Below, in pieces: positions 19,882 through 29,761 of a DNA stretch of 64,000 nucleotides. The stretch's first letter is position 1. Each line of letters starts with the position of its first letter. The notes under the pieces are model-generated. The model was not told the DNA's origin. It did no database searches and saw only the letters and a program-made list of their open reading frames with translations. This stretch comes from Clostridiales bacterium (GTDB lineage Bacteria > Bacillota > Clostridia > Clostridiales > Clostridiaceae), in assembly GCA_012519845.1 (NCBI GenBank), contig JAAYPK010000063.1:1-64000 (forward strand), read 5' to 3'. The position numbers were made by a program, and so were the translations under genes.

Positions 19882-20979
19882 ATGAATAAATTAAAATTTG
19901 CTATAATTGGATGTGGAAGAATATCATATAAACATGTTGAGGCTTTATATGATAATAGAGAAGAAGCAGTATTAGTTGCAACATGTGATGTTATTAAAGA
20001 AAATGCAGAGGCAAAAAAAGAAGAGTACTTAAATAAAATTAATAATGAAACAGCAGTTGTATCAGTATATACAGACTATAAAGAAATGATTGAAAAAGAA
20101 GATTTAGATGTAGTTACAATTGCTACTGAAAGTGGATATCATGCAGAAATTGCAATTTATGCAATGAAAAATGGGAAAAATGTAATTGTAGAAAAGCCAA
20201 TGGCATTATCTATTAAAGATGCTGATGAAATGATTAAAGTTGCAAAAGAAAATAAAGTTAAATTATGCATTAGTCATCAGAACAGATTTAATAAACCAAT
20301 ACAAAAATTAAGAGAAGCCATAGAAAATGATAAATTTGGGAAATTAGTAAATGGTACTGCTAGGATTTTGTGGAATAGGAATATGGGATACTATGAGCAA
20401 GCGCCATGGAGAGGAACTTGGGCTCAAGATGGAGGTACATTAATGAATCAATGTATTCACAATATTGATTTATTACAATGGATGATGGGCGGAGAAGTGG
20501 AACGCGTATATGCAGAATGTGATACTTTTTTAAGAAATATAGAAGCAGAAGATTTTGGGGCTATTGTAATAAGATTCAAAAATGGAGCTATTGGTATTGT
20601 AGAAGGGTCTGCATGTGTTTATCCTAAAAATTTAGAAGAAACTTTAAGTATTTTTGGTGAAAATGGTGCAGTAGTCATTGGTGGAATGGCTGTTAACGAA
20701 TTGAAGACTTGGAGATTTGATGGAGATGATGAAGAATCTATTAAAAAAGATTTACAAGTTGAAATAGATAATGTATATGGAAAGGGACATACTCCATTAT
20801 TTAAAGATTTTATTGATGCGGTAAATAATGATAGAGAGCCTTTAGTTTCAGGAGAAGAAGGAAAGAAAGCAATGAGTATAATTCTTGCTGCTTATAAATC
20901 AAGAAAAACAGGTATGCCAGTTCAATTTCCAATAGATAATTTCCAATCTATAGATATGATAGGTATAAAAAATAAATAG
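19882..20979 (+). CDS. Gfo/Idh/MocA oxidoreductase, WlbA/WbpB-like sugar 3-dehydrogenase
   Basis: FAIIGCGRISYKHVEAL, VEKPMALS, WAQDGGTLMNQCIHNIDLLQWMMG. Confidence 0.75.
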   Translation: MNKLKFAIIGCGRISYKHVEALYDNREEAVLVATCDVIKENAEAKKEEYLNKINNETAVVSVYTDYKEMIEKEDLDVVTIATESGYHAEIAIYAMKNGKNVIVEKPMALSIKDADEMIKVAKENKVKLCISHQNRFNKPIQKLREAIENDKFGKLVNGTARILWNRNMGYYEQAPWRGTWAQDGGTLMNQCIHNIDLLQWMMGGEVERVYAECDTFLRNIEAEDFGAIVIRFKNGAIGIVEGSACVYPKNLEETLSIFGENGAVVIGGMAVNELKTWRFDGDDEESIKKDLQVEIDNVYGKGHTPLFKDFIDAVNNDREPLVSGEEGKKAMSIILAAYKSRKTGMPVQFPIDNFQSIDMIGIKNK

Positions 20980-21033
20980 TATGTAAATTTAAAATGGGAA
21001 TACATTTGTATTCCCATTCTTAGAGGTGAAGAT

Positions 21034-22056
21034 ATGAACAAAACAGTGAGTGTTATTATTCCTTGTAGAAATGAAGAACAATTTATTGGTAAATGCTTAG
21101 ATTCTTTTATTAAGCAAAATTATCCGAAAGAATTATTTACAATTATTGTAGCAGATGGGATGTCTACAGATAATACGAGAAATATAATTAAACAATATAT
21201 GGAAGAGTATAAAAACATAAGGTTAGTTGATAATGAAGGCTATACTGCACCAAAAGGAATGAATAAGGGAATATTGTCAACAGATTCAGAAATAGTAATT
21301 ATCTTTGGAGCACATGCTGAAGCAGATGAAAATTTTGTGTTAGAAAATGTTAATGCATTAGAAAACACTGAAGTAGGTTGTTCTGGAGGGGTAATAGAAA
21401 CAATAAATAATAGTATTAAAGGTGAAGCAATAGCACAAGCTATGATGTGCCCTTTTGGAGTAGGAAATGCTACATTTAGATATTCTAAAGAAGAAAGTTA
21501 TGTAGATACAGTTGCATTTGGTGCATATAGAAGAGAAGAATTTATAAAGCTTGGAATGTTTGATGAAGAACTAGTTAGAAATCAAGATGATGAATTAAAT
21601 TTTAGAGTTATAAAAAGTGGTAAAAAAATATTACTGACTCCGAAAATAAAAAGTATTTATTATGCAAGATCTTCCATGGCGAAATTGTGGCAACAGTATT
21701 ATCAATATGGTTTCTGGAAAGTAAGAGTAATTCAAAAGCATAAAAGACCAGCTTCAATTAGGCATTTAATTCCCATGTTATTTGTATTATTTTTAATGTT
21801 AGGTATACCATTAAGTATTTTTTCAAAAACTATAAGGGTAATGTTTTTATCAATATTAATCATATATGGGTTATTAGATATATTCTTTTCAATTAAAATG
21901 GCACTAAAGTCTAAAATTAATCTATTTGGATACTTATTAATATTATTCCCTATATTGCATTTATCTTATGGATTGGGATTTGTTGTGGGTTTATTGAATT
22001 TTTATTTTTTTAAGAGCAATAAGATTAAAAATAGCAATACCAAATTATCAAGATAA
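21034..22056 (+). CDS. glycosyltransferase family 2
   Basis: VSVIIPCRNEEQFIGKCLDS, IIVADGMSTDNT, NQDDELNFRV; C-terminal TM helices. Confidence 0.9.
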   Translation: MNKTVSVIIPCRNEEQFIGKCLDSFIKQNYPKELFTIIVADGMSTDNTRNIIKQYMEEYKNIRLVDNEGYTAPKGMNKGILSTDSEIVIIFGAHAEADENFVLENVNALENTEVGCSGGVIETINNSIKGEAIAQAMMCPFGVGNATFRYSKEESYVDTVAFGAYRREEFIKLGMFDEELVRNQDDELNFRVIKSGKKILLTPKIKSIYYARSSMAKLWQQYYQYGFWKVRVIQKHKRPASIRHLIPMLFVLFLMLGIPLSIFSKTIRVMFLSILIIYGLLDIFFSIKMALKSKINLFGYLLILFPILHLSYGLGFVVGLLNFYFFKSNKIKNSNTKLSR

Positions 22057-22094
22057 TAAAAGAAATAAGATAAATTATGAATGAGGTATGAAAA

Positions 22095-23165
22095 ATGAAA
22101 ATATGTTTTCTGTCAGATATAAATAGTGTTCATACACAAAAATGGATAGATTATTTTTCAAGTAAAGGACATGAAATTCATGTTATTTCATTAAGAGATG
22201 GTGAGTATGGTACAGCAGTAGTTCATTCTATGAATGTGGATTCAGCTGTAGCAAAAAGCTCAACAGTAAGTAAACTTCAATATGTAAAAAAATTTATTCA
22301 AGTAAAAAAGATAATAAAAAAAATCAATCCAGATATAATTAATGCACATTATGCAAGTAGTTATGGTTTATTGGGTGCTTTATCTAAGGCCCATCCTTTT
22401 GTTTTATCAGTTTGGGGAAGTGATATATATGATTTCCCTAAAAAGTCTATACTTCATAAGAAATTAATTCAATTTAATTTAAAAAAAGCAGATTATATTT
22501 TTTCAACTGGAGCTCAAATGAAAAATGAAATACAAAAGTATATAAATCGAGAAGTATTTTTGACTCCATTTGGAATTGATACAAAAGTTTTTTTGGGTGA
22601 GAAAATGGAGCATGATGGTATTATAATAGGTATAGCTAAATCCCTAGAATCAATATATGGAATAGATTTGCTAATAAAATCATTTGCCAGATTATCTAAG
22701 AAGCATGAAAATCTATATCTCGAAATTGCAGGAGAAGGAACAGAAAAAGAGAATTTGAAAAATCTTTGCATGGAATTAGGAATCAATACTAAGGTTAGTT
22801 TTTTAGGATTTCTAGGAAAAGAAAGTATTGTTGATTTTTATAATAAACTAGATATTGCAGTATTCCCTTCAAGGCAAGAAAGTTTTGGGGTTGCAGCATT
22901 GGAGGCGCAAGCCTCAAGAGTACCAGTAGTAGCTTCTGACGCTCCTGGCTTTAATGATACAGTAATTGATGGAAAAACAGGCTTCATATTTAAAAATTCA
23001 AATTTAGATGAATTAACTGATAAAATAGAAAAACTAATAGATGATAAGAATTTAAGAAATTCTATGGGAGATAACGGAAGACAATTTGTTAAAGAAAGAT
23101 ATGAATTAGAAAAAAATTTTAGGGATATTGAGAAAAAGTTTGAAAATATTTCATTAAAAAAATAA
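22095..23165 (+). CDS. glycosyltransferase family 4
   Basis: INAHYASSYG, GIAKSLESIYGIDLLIKSF, FPSRQESFGVAALEAQASRVPVVASDAPG. Confidence 0.9.
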   Translation: MKICFLSDINSVHTQKWIDYFSSKGHEIHVISLRDGEYGTAVVHSMNVDSAVAKSSTVSKLQYVKKFIQVKKIIKKINPDIINAHYASSYGLLGALSKAHPFVLSVWGSDIYDFPKKSILHKKLIQFNLKKADYIFSTGAQMKNEIQKYINREVFLTPFGIDTKVFLGEKMEHDGIIIGIAKSLESIYGIDLLIKSFARLSKKHENLYLEIAGEGTEKENLKNLCMELGINTKVSFLGFLGKESIVDFYNKLDIAVFPSRQESFGVAALEAQASRVPVVASDAPGFNDTVIDGKTGFIFKNSNLDELTDKIEKLIDDKNLRNSMGDNGRQFVKERYELEKNFRDIEKKFENISLKK

Positions 23166-23236
23166 TGAATTCAAAAAAACCATATTTTGTGATATTATGG
23201 AGATAAGAATACTTACATAAGTAAGGAGAGGTTGTT

Positions 23237-24106
23237 ATGAAAGTAAAGAAAGCAATTATTCCAGCAGCTGGACTGGGAACACGATTTTTACCAGCAACAA
23301 AGGCTCAGCCAAAGGAAATGCTGCCAATTGTAGACAAACCAACTATCCAATACATTATTGAAGAAGCTATTGCATCTGGTATTGAGGAAATACTAATAAT
23401 TACAGGAAGAAATAAAAAATGCATTGAAGATCATTTTGATAAATCAATTGAGCTTGAAATGGAGTTAGAGAAATCTGGAAAATCTGATTTGCTAGAATTA
23501 GTAAGAGATATTTCTGATATGGTTGACATACACTATATAAGGCAAAAAGAGCCAAAAGGACTTGGACATGCCATACATTGTGCTAAAACTTTTGTTGGAA
23601 ATGAACCATTTGCTGTTATGTTAGGTGACGATGTAGTTGATAGTGAAGTACCTTGTTTAAAGCAATTAATTGACTGCTATTCTGAATATAAAACTACAAT
23701 ACTAGGAGTGCAGGCTGTTGCTGAAGAAAAGGTTGATAAATATGGTATTGTTGATGGAATTCATATAGAGAATCGTGTATATAAAGTTAAAGATTTAGTT
23801 GAAAAACCAAAGATAGAGGAAGCACCTAGTAATATTGCCATATTAGGAAGATATATAATTACTCCTAAAATATTTGAAATATTAGAAAATACTCAACCTG
23901 GAAAAGGTGGAGAAATACAATTAACAGATGCATTAAAAACATTAATAGGAACAGAAGCAATGTATGCTTATAATTTTGAAGGCAAACGTTATGATGTAGG
24001 AGATAAATTAGGATTTTTAGAAGCGACAATAGAGTTTGCATTAAAAAGAGAAAATTTAAGAGAGGAATTTATTAATTACTTGAATTCAAAACCATGGGAA
24101 AAATAA
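23237..24106 (+). CDS. galU: UTP-glucose-1-phosphate uridylyltransferase
   Basis: KKAIIPAAGLGTRFLPATKAQPKEMLPIVDKPTIQYIIEEA. Confidence 0.95.
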   Translation: MKVKKAIIPAAGLGTRFLPATKAQPKEMLPIVDKPTIQYIIEEAIASGIEEILIITGRNKKCIEDHFDKSIELEMELEKSGKSDLLELVRDISDMVDIHYIRQKEPKGLGHAIHCAKTFVGNEPFAVMLGDDVVDSEVPCLKQLIDCYSEYKTTILGVQAVAEEKVDKYGIVDGIHIENRVYKVKDLVEKPKIEEAPSNIAILGRYIITPKIFEILENTQPGKGGEIQLTDALKTLIGTEAMYAYNFEGKRYDVGDKLGFLEATIEFALKRENLREEFINYLNSKPWEK

Positions 24107-24112
24107 GATATA

Positions 24113-24145
24113 GGAGAGATGTTATTTAAGCATCTCTCTTTTTAT
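24113..24145. terminator. terminator between convergent galU and polymerase-like gene
   Basis: GAGAGATGTTATTTAAGCATCTCTCTTTTT. Confidence 0.75.
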
Positions 24146-25324
24146 TGAAGTGGCATAACCTAGGTAAGTCCAAAAAAGGACTGAAATAAAGCTATTGGAA
24201 TAAAACAAATTACTTTCGAAAAGGTTAGTTAATAAAATTCCTACAAGTAGCATTAGCAATATTTTTACATCAATACCGCTATTTTGTTTATTATTTAAAA
24301 TATAAAATATACTGAATCCAACTACCAAAAGGAATAAGACTAAAGTAATTAATCCATTAGTTGTTAGAATTTGCATATATATATTGTGTAATCCACCGGT
24401 TTCTAATCCAGGCAAATATGCATCTGGTCTAACTGAGTGAACCATTTCAACTAGTTTACTATTACCTGTACCAATAAATAAATGATTTTTGATGACTTCG
24501 GCGGCTGAAATCCATAGCTCATTTCTACTAGTTGTAAAATTAATTAAAAAATCACTTTCAATGAATATTGAACTTAATGTTAATATTAATGGGCTTACTA
24601 AAATAAATATTCTTAAAATAATGTTTTTTATAGAATATAATAAAAATACTATAATTACGGCTATAAAAACAAGCAGTGCGCTTCTTGATGTGGATGAATA
24701 AATTGCTATAAGTTCAATAAAAGCTAAAGTACAGTATATAGGTCTAGCTTTTGAATTTTTATTAATATATATAAGGTAGATACATATGAAAAAGCCAATA
24801 GCAGCAGAAATGCCTAGTGAATTTTCATTTATAAATAGTCCATTTGTGTTTCCAAAACTAAATTCATTAACTAGAAAATTTTTATTTGTATAATGAAGTA
24901 TGATAGAAATTACTGATAAAATACCAGAAATAAGAATATAGGTATTTGAGAGTATTTTTAGTTCGTTAGTAAGATTATCATACTTTTTATAATCATCTAT
25001 AAAGAAAATACTTAATAGAGTAATTAAGTTTACAAACCAGAATTTAATATTATTAATTGAAAAATAAAAAAATATATTTAATATCAAAGTAACACCTAGA
25101 AGAAGGAAAATACTTATTTCAATTTTATTAGGTTTTCTTTTAATGATTCGTATTATATTTGATATGGAAATAAAACCACCCCAAAGCAAAATTAATTTAT
25201 ATAATAAATTAAAGTGAGGAAGTGAATTGACTATAGTTACTGATAAGGTACTATAAATAATATAAAATAAACAAAAGTAAAAATTATTTAATAATAACTT
25301 AGATAATTTTTGCATGTTTTTCAC
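24122..25324 (-). CDS. O-antigen ligase/polymerase-like multi-pass membrane protein
   Basis: Multi-TM, STSRSALLVFIAV, GTGNSKLVE, GGLHNIYMQILTTNGLITLVLF. Confidence 0.75.
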   Translation of the reverse strand: MKNMQKLSKLLLNNFYFCLFYIIYSTLSVTIVNSLPHFNLLYKLILLWGGFISISNIIRIIKRKPNKIEISIFLLLGVTLILNIFFYFSINNIKFWFVNLITLLSIFFIDDYKKYDNLTNELKILSNTYILISGILSVISIILHYTNKNFLVNEFSFGNTNGLFINENSLGISAAIGFFICIYLIYINKNSKARPIYCTLAFIELIAIYSSTSRSALLVFIAVIIVFLLYSIKNIILRIFILVSPLILTLSSIFIESDFLINFTTSRNELWISAAEVIKNHLFIGTGNSKLVEMVHSVRPDAYLPGLETGGLHNIYMQILTTNGLITLVLFLLVVGFSIFYILNNKQNSGIDVKILLMLLVGILLTNLFESNLFYSNSFISVLFWTYLGYATSIKREMLK

Positions 25325-25466
25325 CTCTTTCGAAATAATACCATTAAATTATACTCTACACCATTAGTAATATCAAACTCCACTTTTCATAAGAAATATT
25401 ATTTTATGGACTTAGTAGCTTTAAAATAGTATAATTACAATATATTTCATACTTAAGGAGAACAGA

Positions 25467-26930
25467 ATGTCTAGTAATATTAGGTTATTAAAAAATTCAA
25501 GTTTATATAGTATTGTGCAAATATTGCAGAAGTGTATTGGGTTATTTTTGCTTCCTCTCTATACTAGTATTTTAGAACCTAGTGATAAAGGTATTAGTGA
25601 TATAGTTGCAACTATAGTTTCAGTGTTATCGGTATTTTATACTTTTGCTATTGCATCGTCAGTTATTAGATTTTATACTGATTATAAAAATGATGAAAAG
25701 AAATTAAGCGAATTTTGGGGAACATGTGTTACTTTTGTTTTATTAAACGGTATCTTTATGACTATAGTATTGACTTTAACAAAAAACTATATTTTGATAC
25801 CAATTACAAATTATGAAGTAGCTTTCTTTCCTTATATTTTTGTTGGCTTAATATCAATAACTTTAAATCCTGTATATACAATTTTTCAAAGTACATTACA
25901 AGCAAAGGAAGATTCAAGAAAATATGCAGCAAATAATTTCTGTTACTTCATAGTTAATTTGATACTTAATATATTATTTGTTGCTGTATTTAGATTAGGA
26001 GGATTAGGGGTATTATTAGCTTTAGCTATAACAGATGCGGCCTTTTTTATTTATACAATTATTGTATTCTTTCCTAAAGTTAAGTTAGGAATTAATAGAG
26101 TATATCTAAAAGAAGCACTAAAATATTCATTGCCATTATTACCTCATTCACTATCAGGATGGGTAATAAGTATGATTGATAGGGTATTCATAAACATATA
26201 TAATGGACTTGGTAATACAGCTATATACACAACTGCAGCTTCATTTGGTAATATAATTAATGTTATTACATCTGCTATAAACCAAGCTTATGTTCCTTGG
26301 TTCTTTGATAAAATGAAAAATAAGAAAAAAAATGAATTAGATATTGTAAAGATATCTGAATATTTAACAATTTTTTATGGATTTTTAGCAATGGGAATGT
26401 CTTTATTTGCACCAGAAGTATTTAAAATATTAGTTAGAAAAGACTACGTTACAGGATGGACAATAATTCCAGCATTAAGTTTTGCTTATGTTTTTAATGG
26501 AATATATTATTTTTTTGTAAACCCTTTATTTTATAATAAAAGAGGAGTCAAATACATATCAATTGGCACATTTACAGCAGCAATATTGAATTCGGTTTTA
26601 AATATAGGATTTATACAATTATGGGGAGGTAATGGAGCAGCGTTAGCCAGTATGGTTTCAAACATAATTGCATGTATACTAATTTATTTTATTTCTAAAA
26701 GAATTGAGCCAATTAAATTTAATATGATGAAAATGTTCTGTATAGCTTTTTCCTTTTATGGCATTTCATTATTAACATATGTTTTGTCAGGTTATTCATT
26801 TTTTATAGCAATATTAATAAAGATACTTATAGTATTATTGGTAATTGGAATTTTGGCATTAATTTATAGAAGTGAAAGTAAAGAATTAATAAAAACAGCT
26901 AAAACATATATTAATAATAGAAAAAAATAG
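25467..26930 (+). CDS. oligosaccharide flippase (Wzx/MATE-like)
   Basis: SLYSIVQILQKCIGLFLLPLYTSILEPSDKGI; KYSLPLLPHSLSGWVISMIDRVFI. Confidence 0.85.
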   Translation: MSSNIRLLKNSSLYSIVQILQKCIGLFLLPLYTSILEPSDKGISDIVATIVSVLSVFYTFAIASSVIRFYTDYKNDEKKLSEFWGTCVTFVLLNGIFMTIVLTLTKNYILIPITNYEVAFFPYIFVGLISITLNPVYTIFQSTLQAKEDSRKYAANNFCYFIVNLILNILFVAVFRLGGLGVLLALAITDAAFFIYTIIVFFPKVKLGINRVYLKEALKYSLPLLPHSLSGWVISMIDRVFINIYNGLGNTAIYTTAASFGNIINVITSAINQAYVPWFFDKMKNKKKNELDIVKISEYLTIFYGFLAMGMSLFAPEVFKILVRKDYVTGWTIIPALSFAYVFNGIYYFFVNPLFYNKRGVKYISIGTFTAAILNSVLNIGFIQLWGGNGAALASMVSNIIACILIYFISKRIEPIKFNMMKMFCIAFSFYGISLLTYVLSGYSFFIAILIKILIVLLVIGILALIYRSESKELIKTAKTYINNRKK

Positions 26931-26957
26931 AGGATAAACAATATCCTCTATTTTTTT
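26926..26957. terminator. bidirectional terminator between wzx-like gene and trpS
   Basis: AATAGAGGATAAACAATATCCTCTATTTTTTT. Confidence 0.8.
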
Positions 26958-27969
26958 ATCTTGGAATTAAACCTATTTTCTTTTGCATTTTTCTTAAGGT
27001 TTTGTTTGCTATGTAAGATGCTTTTACAGCACCTTCTTTGTATATACTTTCTAAATATGCTTTATCTTTTAATAGTTCATTAACTTTATCTTGTATAGGA
27101 GTTAGTTCCTTAATTATTGAGTTAGATACATCTTCCTTTAGTTCAGCATAACCTTTACCTCTATAATAAGAAACTAATTCTTCAGGTGTTGTATTATTAA
27201 TTGCACATAAAATATTTAATAAGTTTTTCACTCCAGGCTGATCATCAGAGTAATTTACTACACCTAAACTATCTGTAACAGCTCTACTTACTTTTTTCTT
27301 AATTACATCTGGTGGATCCATAATAAAAATATAAGAGTTTGGGTTATCACTAGACTTAGACATCTTTTTTGTTGGATCTTGTAAGTCCATAATTTTAGCT
27401 CCAGCTTTAGGAATATATCCTTCAGGAAGTTTAAAAGTAGGACTATAGGTATTATTGAATCTTGTTGCAATATCTCTTGTTAATTCTAAATGCTGAGTTT
27501 GATCTACTCCTACAGGAACTAAATCTGTATTATATAGCAAAATATCTGCGGCCATTAATGTTGGATAGTTGAATAATCCAGCAGCAATAGAATTGCCATA
27601 TTTTTGAGATTTATCCTTGTATTGAGTCATCCTACTTAATTCGCCCATATAAGTGTTACAAGTTAATAACCAACAACATTCTGCATGAGCAGGAACATGT
27701 GATTGAATGAATATAATATTCTTGTCAGGAGAAATACCAGCAGCTATATATATAGATAATAATTCTAGGGTACGTTTTCGTAATTCAGCTGGATTTTGAT
27801 GTACTGTTATTGCATGTAAGTCTACTACACAAAAATAACATGTATATTCATCTTGCAGCTTAACCCAATTTTTAAGTGCACCAAGGTAATTACCTAATGT
27901 TAAATTACCAGAGGGTTGAATACCGCTAAAAATTACTTTTTTAATATTTGTATCTTGGTTTTCAGTCAC
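26956..27969 (-). CDS. trpS: tryptophan-tRNA ligase
   Basis: FSGIQPSGNLTLGNYLGALKNWV (HIGH class), KMSKSSDNPNSYI; probable GTG start 27969 after AGGAAGAGGTG. Confidence 0.95.
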   Translation of the reverse strand: MTENQDTNIKKVIFSGIQPSGNLTLGNYLGALKNWVKLQDEYTCYFCVVDLHAITVHQNPAELRKRTLELLSIYIAAGISPDKNIIFIQSHVPAHAECCWLLTCNTYMGELSRMTQYKDKSQKYGNSIAAGLFNYPTLMAADILLYNTDLVPVGVDQTQHLELTRDIATRFNNTYSPTFKLPEGYIPKAGAKIMDLQDPTKKMSKSSDNPNSYIFIMDPPDVIKKKVSRAVTDSLGVVNYSDDQPGVKNLLNILCAINNTTPEELVSYYRGKGYAELKEDVSNSIIKELTPIQDKVNELLKDKAYLESIYKEGAVKASYIANKTLRKMQKKIGLIPR

Positions 27970-28013
27970 GAAATACACCTCTTCCTATAGCAAAATGCTA
28001 AATATATATGTAT

Positions 28014-28042
28014 ATTATAGGATTTAGCCTATTAACTGTCAA
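28014..28042 (-). promoter_or_regulatory. sigma-A promoter of trpS
   Basis: Minus strand TTGACA - 17 nt - TATAAT. Confidence 0.8.
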
Positions 28043-28130
28043 ATAATAATAAATAGAAGTGTATGGGTACATTTGAATATTGGAAGTGTTTTTAATATAA
28101 TATTTCTAAGATTGAATGGGGGAATAAAAT

Positions 28131-28691
28131 ATGAAAGAAAAAAGTAATAGAATATCAACAAGAGAATTATCCCTTATAGGGCTGATGATAGCTTTAGTAT
28201 ATTTAGCAGGAAGCATAATTAAGGTACCTACAGTTGGTGGATTTGTTCATATTGGAGATTGTATGGTATTCTTGTCTGTTATTGTTTTAGGAAAAAAACA
28301 TGGAGCATTAGCAAGTGCCATAGGAATGATGTTAGTTGATGCATTAGGTGGATATTATATATGGGCACCATTCACTTTTTTAATTAAGGGAGTAATGGCA
28401 TATATAGCAGGATATATTATTGAAAAAGTAAACAAGGATGAAAGAACAGTATCTTTTAAGAAAGAATATGCTTTAGCATTTTTGGTAGGCGGAGTATTTA
28501 TGGTTATTGGATACTTCATTGCTGGGGGAGTAATTGCAGGATTATTAACAGAAAATACTGGATTAATGCAAGGGTTAGTAGTTGCAGCAAAAGATATAGT
28601 CACCAATATTATACAAGTCATAACTGGAATAGTAATTGCAATTCCATTAAGCGGAATAGTTCTTTCTGCCAAAAAAAGAGTTTTTAGCTAG
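28131..28691 (+). CDS. ECF transporter S component (substrate unassigned)
   Basis: ELSLIGLMIALVYLAGSIIKVPTVGGFVHIGDCMVFLSVIVLGKKHGALASAIGMMLVDALGGYYIWAPFTFLIKG. Confidence 0.75.
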   Translation: MKEKSNRISTRELSLIGLMIALVYLAGSIIKVPTVGGFVHIGDCMVFLSVIVLGKKHGALASAIGMMLVDALGGYYIWAPFTFLIKGVMAYIAGYIIEKVNKDERTVSFKKEYALAFLVGGVFMVIGYFIAGGVIAGLLTENTGLMQGLVVAAKDIVTNIIQVITGIVIAIPLSGIVLSAKKRVFS

Positions 28692-28695
28692 TATT

Positions 28696-28733
28696 TAAAA
28701 TAGGAGTTGATTAAGACTTCTATTTTTTTTATC
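28696..28733 (+). terminator. intrinsic terminator
   Basis: AAATAGGAGTTGATTAAGACTTCTATTTTTTTT. Confidence 0.7.
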
Positions 28734-28782
28734 ATATATATTACAATAGAAATATATATATTACAAGTAAGGGGAATTATCA

Positions 28783-29761
28783 ATGGAAAGAGACAAAAGA
28801 ATAGATGTGGTTAAAGGTTTATGCATAATTGGTGTTATATTACTGCATATTTTGACAGAACAGCAAAAGATAAAATACTTAATTCCATTTCATATTTATC
28901 AAGCTGTTCCTTTATTTTTAATAATAGCAGGCTATAATAATTGCGGATCTTATATTAGAAATAAAATTGAGGATAATTTTTTAGCCTTTTATTCAATAAA
29001 GAATCTTTATAAAAAATTATCAGGAATCTTAATTCCATTTATTATTTGTATAATTATAGAGAAACTAATATGCAAATATTTATCTATAGGTAGTGATTCT
29101 ATATTTAGGGCCAGGCAGTTATTATATACCACTATTTATACAAGTGATATTAATAAGTCCAATAATATATAGATTAATGATAAAAAATAGCATGATAACT
29201 ATGCTGTTATGTGGTATAGTAAATTTGATTTTTGAGTTTATATCTTATTATAAAGAACTTAATGTAAATATATATTCTATTGTAATAATAAGATATATTT
29301 TGTTGATTTCTATAGGAATATATTTATATAGAAAAGAATTGAAAATTAATACTACATTAGCTAGTTTCTTTGGAATTATATCTTTTGTATACATAATATT
29401 AGTTCATTACTTCAATTTAAGATTTTTTACTGAACCTAATTGGCAAAGTAGTAACATATACTCATTTGGGTATTCCACCATGTTATTTATTATTCTAATG
29501 AAAGTGCTAAATAATAAAAGTATTATTAATAAACTAAAAGTTTTTATTCCTATAGGAAAAGCCAGTTTTTTTATTTTTTTAGTTCAAAAAGTATATTTTT
29601 TTATATTAAAGCAAGTAAAGAATATTGATGTATCATCTTTTCATATGGGAATTATAAGTTTATTTATTTGTATTATTTTAGGTGTATTTGCATATTACAT
29701 ATATAATTTTCTTAATAGAAAAATTAAAAATATTTTCAAGAGAACAAGAGCTATTATTTAG
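28783..29761 (+). pseudogene. acyltransferase-3 family membrane protein, split by a frameshift near 29093
   Basis: N-part MERDKRIDVVKGLCIIGVILLHI...PLFLIIAGYN and C-part LGPGSYYIPLFIQVILISPIIYRL match one family, but lie in different frames that overlap at 29093-29172. Confidence 0.7.

Noticed and set aside
27970-28130. T-box or other riboswitch upstream of trpS or the ECF S component
   Set aside because: No TGGNACC T-box core or recognisable aptamer; short 5' region with a simple promoter
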